Shown here: piece by piece, positions 56,347 to 64,000 of the stretch | Layout of the letters: every line of letters starts with the position of its first letter | How positions within the stretch are numbered: position 1 is the first letter of the stretch | From: Eleusine coracana subsp. coracana | Lineage: Eukaryota > Streptophyta > Magnoliopsida > Poales > Poaceae | NCBI GenBank assembly: GCA_032690845.1 | Contig: CM064428.1 | Location: 20,806,001 to 20,870,000 of the forward strand | Length of the DNA: 64,000 nt | Direction: 5' to 3' | Translations under genes and position numbers: made by a program | Notes under the pieces: model-generated | Told to the model about the DNA's origin: nothing | What the model saw: the letters and a program-made list of their open reading frames with translations, nothing else | Database searches by the model: none

Positions 56347-57880
56347 ATGTCAAAACTGGGAGATCAACCCTCCACCATCACTCTTCCATCCAACGAAGGT
56401 GTTAGTGGCTCTCGAGATGGAGAAAATACAAAGACTGGAGATGATAGTAACGGTGCTCAACCAAAACTCTACAACAATGTCATGTATGCTTATGATGAGC
56501 TTAAGGAAGATCACATTGGACAAGGGTCGGGTAGACTCCCCTACTTTGATGGTCTATTCTATGATCATTGGAAATGCAAGATGATGATGTACTTGGAATC
56601 CATGAGTCCACATGTTGCAAGTATAATCGAGAATGGTTTATTGTGGGAAAATAGAGAAAATCCAACTCGCAAGGATCAAATCAACATTCATCGCAATGCC
56701 GTGGCAGCTAGTGCAATTGTCTCCGCACTTAGCTCCACCGAGTATGACAAGGTTGTCGAAATAAAAAATGCCAACCAACTATGGAGAAAGCTTGAGGTTA
56801 TCTATGAGGGCATTGACTCTGTTAAGGATGCAAGGCTTGAAGAGTTACAAAATGAATTCAACTTGTTCATCATGGGTCCAGGAGAAGGTCCAAAAGAAGT
56901 TTATGATAGGCTCATGAGGATTGTATACCAAAGAAGAGCACTAGGAGCCCAAATGACTGACTTGGATATCAACAAGAGATTGCTACAAGCATTGAGACCA
57001 TGGGATAACATTATTTATTCAAACATTAGAGACAATGATAACTTCAAGAACTTCACCACTGATGAAGTGTTTGGAAAGCTTCTATCTCAAAAGCAACAAA
57101 ATGATCAAGTGAACAAGATAAATGCCTTGATCAAACAAATTGAGGGAGCAAGTGGTGACAAGAATGATGTAGCACTCAACGCTACACGAGAGAAGCAAGA
57201 GAAAAAGAAAAGAATGGTTGATCCTAGTGATGAAGACAGTGATGATGAAATGGCTTTGCTTGTGAGGAGATTCAAGTCATTTCTTAAGAAAGATGGTTAC
57301 AAGAAGAAGAGTTTTGACAAGAGCAAAGCAAGAAGGTCAAAAAGGACTTGCTATGAATGTGGTGATGAAGGACATTTCATTGTGGAGTGTCCAAAGAAGA
57401 AGAACAAGGATGAAAGAAAGAAAGACAAGCATCACAAGAAAGACATAAAGTACAAGAAGCATAGAAGAGGTGAAGCCCACATTGGCCAAGAATGGAATTC
57501 TGATGACTCATCCTCTTCATCATCTTCTTCCTCCGAATCCGATTCGGGTGAGGAAGGCATTGCTACAATCACCATTGGTGTCACTCCCACCAACACCTCT
57601 TTATTTAGGAGCTTGAGTGGTAAAGATGATGACAACACTCACAAGATGCCTTATGGCAAGAGGATCCAAGGTACCTAAATGTAAACATAAGCGTTCCTCT
57701 TATGCTAGTAGTAGTGATGATGATGATGATGATGATGATGACAATGCTAACACCTCACTTCCTAAAATGCTTGAATTCATGGAATTGCTTGAAAAACAAA
57801 AGGAAGAAAATGATAGGCAAGAGGAGCTCCTTGAAAAGCAAGAAGACTTGCTCATTCTTGAAAAGAAGAGAAACCTATAA
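56347..57880 (+). pseudogene. Copia-D gag
   Basis: 443 residues are open from 56347, the longest intact piece among the Copia elements here. DUF4219-type N-terminal block (YFDGLFYDHWKCKMMMYL, about residues 66-83), UBN2 core, and a knuckle C335-x2-C338-x4-H343-x4-C348 in a Lys-rich context. A frameshift at about 57640 moves the continuation (CLMARGSK, a run of Asp, then coiled coil) into 57617-57880, and stops follow. The tail to about 58560 is in mixed frames, including a conserved WVPK-type end near 58500. Confidence 0.85.
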
Positions 57881-58604
57881 CTAGAGAAGCTTCTAGAAGA
57901 TGAGAGAAAGAATATAATGATTTAACTATGTCTCTCACTAAAATTTAAAATTCTTGTGAGTATGTTAAAAGCACAAAAGATGAACTTCAAGGGAAATATG
58001 AGGTTTTGGAAAAGACTCATAAGTCTCTTGAAGAACAATATAGGATTCTTTCCACCTTCACATCTTCTACCAACAACTCTCATGCTTCCACTAGTAAAGG
58101 ATGTGATAGGTGCTATAATATTGATGTTGATGCTTGTGCCACTAATGTCAATTTGATTGATGATTGGAACAAACAAGTAAAAACTCTTGAAAGAAAAATA
58201 CAACATGAGAAACATGTTGTTGATGATGAGAAGGCAAAGTATGCAAGAGGTGCTAGGGAGAAGAAGAATGGGAAGGAATTCCTTAAGTTCACCAAGGAAG
58301 GATCCTACCAAAAGAAGCAAGCCAAAAACAAGAAATTACTAACCAAACTTCTTTTGTTAATGATTCTCATGCTAATATTCCTAATAACTCTTGTGCACTC
58401 TTTCATGACTTTGATGCTTCATATGTGCTCATGAGAAACATGCGTGGTTGTGTGTTCGCCAAATATGCTGGGCCACGCAACTAGCAGCCAAAGACTTGTG
58501 TGTGGGTGCCCAAAGTGCTTGTGACTAATGTGAAAGGACCCAAGAAAATTTGGGTAGCTAAAAACAAAGCTTAACTTGTTTTGTAGGACTATGTCTCTGG
58601 AGGG

Positions 58605-58850
58605 TCAAGCTGGGTGATTGACAGTGGATGCACCAATCTTATGACCGGAGACAAAAAGATGTTCAAGTCAATTGAGCCAAGTCACAACAACAATGAATAT
58701 ATCATATTTGGTGACAATGGAAGGGGACAAGTACTAGGTTATGGTAAAGTTCCTCTCACTCCCTCGTATTCACTTTCTAAGGTTATGCTCGTTGATCATG
58801 TTGACTTCAATCTATTGTCCATTTCACAATTTTGTAAAATAGGCTATTGA
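58605..58850 (+). pseudogene. Copia-D protease
   Basis: WVIDSGCTNLMTG keeps the catalytic aspartate, although HMTG reads LMTG. Then FGDNGRGQVLGYGKV and VDFNLLSISQFCKIGY, the normal closing block. A stop at 58848 ends it; the next frame begins five bases later. Confidence 0.85.
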
Positions 58851-58854
58851 TTGC

Positions 58855-59844
58855 TTGTTCAACGAATGTGGTATGACCGTCTATGAGAGAAGTGATGGCT
58901 CGGTTGCTTTTAAGGGTGTGCTCAAAGGAAAGCTTTTTGTTGTGGACTTCTCCACGGATGAAGCTAGACTTGGTACATGCATATTAGCGAAGTCCAACAT
59001 AGGGTGGTTGTGGCATAGAAGGCTAGCCCATGTTGGTCTAAGAAATCTTCACAAACTCCAAAAGGGCGGCCACATCATAGGACTAACCGATGTGTGCTTT
59101 GAGAAAGATAGAATTTGTAGTGCATGTCAAGCGGGAAAGCAAGTTGGAGCTTCACACCCCCTCCAAGAACGTGATGACAACCAGATGTTGCACATGGACC
59201 TCTTCGGCCCAATCTCCTACATAAGCATCGGTGGTAACAAATATGGTCTTGTAATTGTTGATGATTTTTCTCGCTTCACGTGGGTATTCTTTTTGCATGA
59301 TAAAGGTGAAGTGAAAGACATGCTCAAGACATTCATGAAAAGAGCACAAAATGAATATGAAGTCAAGATCAAGAAAATAAGAAGTGATAACGGCATTGAA
59401 TTCAAGAACACACAAGTTGAGGAGTATCTTGATGAAGAAGGGATCAAGCATGAATTGTCGGCACCCTACTGCCCTCAACAAAATAGGATGGCCAAAATAA
59501 AGAACCGCACACTCAATGAGATGGCAAGAACAATGCTTGATGAATATAATACGTCCGACTATTTTTGGGCCGAAGCTGTCAACACCGCATGCCATGCCTC
59601 CAACTGATTGTATCTCCATCGATTATTAAAGAAGACACCATATGAGCTACTAACCGGTAACAAGCCTAATATTTCCTACTTTTGTGTTTTTAGGAGCAAA
59701 TGTTTCATGATAAACAAGAAACCCAAGACTTCAAAGTTTGCTCCAAAAGTTGATGAAGGTTTCTTGCTTGGCTATGGGTCAAATGTTCATGCCTATCGTG
59801 TGTTCAACAAAACCACCAGTTGTGTTGAAATTCACGTGACGTGA
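58855..59844 (+). pseudogene. Copia-D GAG-pre-integrase and integrase
   Basis: 250 open residues: zinc-binding WLWHRRLAHVGLRNL...C..C, first catalytic residue in HMDLFGP, second in RSDNGIEFKN. The third block is usually GVVERKNRTL, but here it reads RMAKIKNRTL, so the catalytic glutamate is lysine. A stop at 59605 is followed by the C-terminal part in another frame (KCFMINKKPK, FLLGYGSNVHAYRVFN). Not active. Confidence 0.88.
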
Positions 59845-60239
59845 CATTTGATGAATCTAATAGCTCTCAAGAGGAGCAAGTTGCTATTGATGATCTAGAT
59901 AATGAAGCTCCTTAAAATGCAATAAAAAGGATGGCTATTGGTGATGTGAGACCACAAGAAACATCAAATTGAAAATCAACCCTCTTCCTCAAGACAAGAC
60001 CAACATCATGAAAATGAAGAAATTGATCATGCAAGTGGTCAAGATCAAGATGTTGGGGATCATGAGCAAACATCAAGTGATGATTCTCAAAGACATGATC
60101 AAGATGTTGATAAAAATGGTGGTCAAGAAAGTTCACATCCACCACACCCAAGAGTGCATCAAAGTTTATAACGTAATCACCCCATCGAGCAAATCCTTGG
60201 AGACATTGATAAGGGAGTAATCACTAGATCTCGAGTTAG

Positions 60240-61084
60240 TAATTTTTGTGAACATTACTCTTTTGTCTCTTCTATGGAGCCAATTAGGGTAGAACAAGCA
60301 CTTGAGGATTCGGATTGGGTGATAGCCATGCAAGAAGAATTGAACAACTTCACAAGAAATGAAGTATGAACCTTGGAGGAAAGACCAAAGACCAAAAATG
60401 TTGTGGGCACCAAATAGTTGTTCCACAACAAACAAAATGAAGATGGTGTAGTGACATAAAACAAGGCAAGGCTCGTGGCAAAGGGGTATTCACAAGTTGA
60501 AGGTTTGGATTTCGATGAAACTTATGCCCCATAACAAGACTTGAATCTATTAGAATATTATTTGCTTTTGCTACTCACTATGATTTTAAGTTGTACCAAA
60601 TGGACTCAAAAAGAGCATTTCTCAATGGGCTAATGAAGGAAGAGGTGTATGTGGAGCAACCACCGGGCTTTGAAGACCCTAAGTATCCTAATCATGTTTA
60701 TAAGCTCTGTAAGGCGCTCTATGGGCTTAAACAATCTTCAAGAGCATGATATGAATGCCTTAGGGATTTTCTTGTTAAAAAGGGTTTTGTCATTGGCCAG
60801 GCCGATGCAACCCTCTTCACTAAGCGTTTTGGTAATGATATATTTGTGTGCCAAATATATGTCGATGACATAATATTTGGTTCTACTAACCAAAACTTTT
60901 GTGATGAATTTAGCAAGATAATGACAAGGAGGTTTGAGATATCCATGATGGGAGAATTGACATTCTTTCTAGGCTTCCAAGTGAAGCAACTCAAGGAAGG
61001 GCACCTTCATATGTCAAGCCAAGTACACACAAGACCTATTAAAGAAGTTTGACATGGATAAGGCCAAGCCCATCAAAACTCCAT
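60240..61084 (+). pseudogene. Copia-D reverse transcriptase, truncated
   Basis: Mixed frames: the ALEDSDWVIAMQEELNNF block near 60300, KARLVAKGYSQVEGLDFDETYA near 60470, MDSKRAFLNG, KALYGLKQSSRA followed by a stop where W is usual, and QIYVDDIIFGSTNQ (about 60855) with all catalytic residues. It ends with FLGFQVKQLKEG and a linker cut at 61084 by LTR-B sequence. RNase H is missing. Confidence 0.88.
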
Positions 61085-64000
61085 GTTACTCTCACTAGCA
61101 TTCTCAAGATATGCATTATCTCCTCCTAGTGCCCTCTTCTTTTCCTCTTGGACCTTACCAAATGCTCTTCGGCATTCCATTGGCCAAGTGAAGTCTCCAA
61201 GACCCCAGCAACGGAGTTATATAGGCTTCCAATCTCCAACTAGCCGTTGCTCCACGAAATCAGCTTTCTGGGCCAATTGATCGGACTGTCCGGTCACTGC
61301 CTGGTCGGACCGTCTGGTCACTGCAAATCCGAGCACCAATGGCTCTGCCCCTCTACTGACTTCTACTGACCAGACCGTACAGTCAGTTGACCGAACTGTC
61401 TGATCAATTTCTCTCTCCAGTCTAGAAACATTTCAGCACTGCTTCCTCTCTGCCCTGTTCCTCAGCTGCACTAACCATACAGTCCGGTCACCTGACCATA
61501 CCGTCCGGTCTCTATAGCTCCTGCACAGACAGATTCCTCGTTGCTTCGTTGTAAGTCCTAGACAACTTCACCTAGTGTCCATACTGAAGGTGCATCTACA
61601 CCCCTAATTTTATTTTGGTGATTGGCGTCAATACAATTAAGAATGGACTAATCTTTTGATGAGCATGTGTGTAGATAATGATCCAAAGATTGTTGAAATA
61701 TAATGCATAGAAGCAAAAAGGAGAAACGAAGATGGCAAAGTGACTTCAAGATGAATATTCAAATTTACTCAAGAATGAAGTTCATGTGTTTTTATTTTTG
61801 AATCTTGAGTATAGGAAAAACCATACTATTAAGAGGGACACAAAAGTGTGAAGCGAAGGTGAACTAAGTCCTAATTTTTTTTTCTAGCCAAATACACTTT
61901 TCTAGAGGTTTTTCATGTTGTACAAGTACATGGGACTCCAGTAGCATTGCCACTCAGGGTTGTCGGACATGTCCATCGGTCATCGGACTTGTCTGATGAC
62001 CTAAGAAAAGTCCGACGTGTTGGACATCTCCCTCGGACTCCAGTACCTCTACCACCCCGTGTCGTCAGACTTGTCCGATGACCAGGACTTGTCCGAGGCA
62101 TCAGGTAAGTCCCTCGGACTCCAGTTCCATCATTAACCCTAAATCGTCGGACTTATCCGATGACTATCGGACTTGTCCAATGCAGATCTGAGAAATACCA
62201 CTTCAAACAACTCCTTTTCTCCATGGCCTATAAATAGACTCTCATCTCGCCCTTTGGCCGGTTGGTCACTCATTCCACTCAAAAACACTCTCAAGCTCAC
62301 TTTGCTCTCCCCAACTCTCCTCCCTTGCTTCCACTCTTAATTTGTGAAGGGATTGAGAGAAGATTGAAGAGCTCCATCATCTCCAAGCTTCAATTCCCTC
62401 GTGCATTTGGTTCATCCTCACCACCGACAACTCTTGTGTTTGTTACTCTTGGGGATTCATCCCCTAGACGGTTAGAGGTGCCCGTTGAGCTCCCAACTTG
62501 TCTGGTGACGCCTCGGGAAGTTTGTATTGACCCCTCCTTTGTGGAGTTGCTAGTGGAATACCAAGTTTGATCTTTGTGATCATTTGGAGAGGTTTAGGGT
62601 TGAAAGAGGCCCGGTTCTTTGTGGATCCCTCAACGGAGACGTAGGCAAATCCTGTGTTTCTTGTGTGCTTAATTATTTGTTCTTCATTTACTAGTTCTTG
62701 TTCTTAATCTTGCTAGTTAGGGTTTGCTTCGTATTTCTCAAATTAACTTGTGTAGGTTGCATGCTAGTTCTTCTCCTCATTTCTACAGCTTTCTCTAGCT
62801 TGTTATTACTTGTTCCTAGCTTGCCTTGCACTAGTTTAAAGTTTTAATCGCATGATCTACTTTTCTATCTCGTGCCATCGGACAAGTCATCGGACAAGTC
62901 CAACACTACGCATTTAACTTTTATTATTAAGTCACTTTCAGGGATAATTGCCTATTCACCCCCCTCTAGGCACTTTCCTGTATAGTCCGGTCACCACTGA
63001 CCCCTCTGTCCGGTCACTATGTGTAGAAGCTAAAACTTGTCGTCTTCGCTTGACTTCATTTCTCGGCTTCTCCAAACAGGTCCTTGACTTCTCCACTGTC
63101 ACCTAGTGCTTGTGATTTTACCGAGCAACCTTGCACATCACTGACTAGACATGACCTAAACCCCCTTGATAGTCCGGTTTTTCCTACGGACTCAAAGCCC
63201 TAACAACTAGACAAGTGTTCCCAACACTTGCTCCATAGCTTGTCCTTAGCTTTGATCCATCTCCATCAATCCTTGGACTCCATCAAGCTCGCCTCCATGC
63301 TTGCGGTCCTTGTCATCAATCGCCAAGGCCGCCGTCAATAATCATCTAGAGTAGAAGAGGTTTCCTACACGAACAACACTCGTGTAGACATTAGTCACAT
63401 TTCATGTTTGTCATTTATCACCAAAACATCATACCTTGGGGTGACCTCAATGGTCATGATCGTTACAATCTCCCCCTTTTTGGTGATGGATGCAACCACT
63501 ACTTATGATGATCCAAAACGGATGAGCAATAAGGAACCAAAGGAAAAGAGTGGATTGAAAAGATTATCTTGGTCCTTAACTTGATAGTAGTCTCCCCCTT
63601 GGAATGTTCTAGGTGTTGAGGCAGAACTACCCAATCACGTAGGGCACTTGATATCTATCTTGAGTTCAATTTTGGGCCCGTTTTTGTGTCGTGGTCGACG
63701 ATCTTGTCAAAGTAGACACGCACCAAGGACGTAGATATTCATGTCGGTGTAGGTGTTCATTGTTGTTGTAGATATGCACCATTGTTGTTCTTCTCCATGT
63801 TGGTGTAGATGTTCATCTTGTCATGATCTTCATATGTACTCCAAGTGAACATGCACCATTGTCTTGATCATATTCATTTGATCTTCTTGTTTTTCTCCAT
63901 CTTTCCTTCTCCTCTTGACTTGGCTCCCCCTTTATGTTATCGATCTAGACTTGGCTTTTGGATCTTCATGTCCTTCTTACCCTTTGTCACCTATCACCAA
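61085..64000 (-). mobile_element. Copia-B: C-family Copia 3' end, running off the window
   Basis: LTR-B pieces at 61085-61584 and 62979-63467 surround a D-family LTR. The LTR ends CGTTACA at 63467 and is followed by the minus-strand polypurine tract (63468-63484, same ATCTCCCCCTTTTTGG as C1) and about 500 bases of the same 3' non-coding region as C1. The rest lies beyond 64000. The outer LTR end (TGAAAGGACC) is missing at 61085. Confidence 0.82.
61585..62978 (+). repeat. D-family LTR inside LTR-B
   Basis: 1,394 bases from TGAAGGTGC to CACTTTCC (the final A is C). It contains CATCGGACTTGTCCGATG-type words at 61965-62175 and TATA box CTATAAATAG at 62228-62237. Compared with the Copia-D 5' LTR it lacks about 28 bases near 62646. 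No 5-base target duplication is visible (CATAC on the left, TGTAT on the right). It may be a solo LTR or the displaced 3' LTR of Copia-D. Confidence 0.82.

Larger units (their letters stand above)
41695..61084 (+). mobile_element. Copia-D, SIRE-type, split by C1 and truncated at both ends
   Basis: Plus-strand element. 5' LTR pieces are 41695-41814 and 55420-56293 (the first about 409 bases of the LTR are missing); primer site at 56296; gag, protease, integrase and reverse transcriptase run to 61084. There pol stops in mid-frame (after the PIKTPM-type linker) and LTR-B sequence begins. RNase H and its own 3' LTR are absent at that point. A separate LTR of the same family lies at 61585-62978. 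Confidence 0.85.

Noticed and set aside
1..64000. tRNA or rRNA genes
   Set aside because: No cloverleaf with A and B boxes and no rRNA signature was found by reading; the short tRNA-complementary sites are primer binding sites.

Overview
This window looks like nuclear DNA of a grass (Poaceae). The two host genes start in very GC-rich first exons. The repeats are typical of grasses: SIRE/Maximus-type Copia elements with long LTRs, Tat-type Gypsy elements with two RNase H domains, an L1-type LINE, hAT elements, and a SINE tail of the Au type. No species can be named from the sequence alone. Transposable elements make up roughly 80 percent of the window.

Layout. (1) 1-7686: a minus-strand SIRE-type Copia element ('Copia-1') that runs off the left edge. 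It is inserted in the 5' leader of a minus-strand Gypsy element, of which the leader and one LTR (about 7687-8551) remain. (2) 9621-11096: an intact single-exon host glycosyltransferase gene, minus strand. (3) 11584-32640: an L1-type LINE with a 12-base target-site duplication (TSD) and poly(A) tail, split by two later insertions. A 3.09 kb hAT transposon (13868-16957, 8-base TSD) sits in the endonuclease domain. A 12.27 kb Tat-type Gypsy element (18210-30480, 5-base TSD, 556-base LTRs) sits in the reverse transcriptase domain. The Gypsy element carries a spliced antisense gene with its own TATA box. Without the insertions and duplicated TSDs the LINE is about 5.68 kb. (4) 34928-39278: a ten-exon host gene for a P-loop ATPase, minus strand, whose exons join in frame to 569 residues. 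Its second intron holds a hAT-type MITE and a SINE tail. (5) 39715-40454: two diverged MITE-like copies in tandem. (6) 40795-64000: a stack of related Copia elements. A plus-strand Copia ('Copia-D') lies among pieces of LTR-B. Its 5' LTR is split by a minus-strand, pol-less Copia ('C1', 41815-55414, 5-base TSD). The 5' LTR of C1 is in turn split by a truncated Gypsy element ('Gypsy-F', 48819-53206). A second C-family element ('Copia-B') runs off the right edge.

The element order follows from TSDs and split reading frames: LINE, then hAT and Gypsy-G; Copia-D, then C1, then Gypsy-F. All element genes examined carry stops or frameshifts, so none looks autonomous now. The two host genes are the only open, structurally complete genes. 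Most notable are the spliced antisense gene of Gypsy-G, a TATA box in the loop of a perfect 11-base inverted repeat in both Gypsy-G LTRs, palindromic word arrays in the LTRs of four unrelated families, and the C1 element whose gag and protease modules are out of order.
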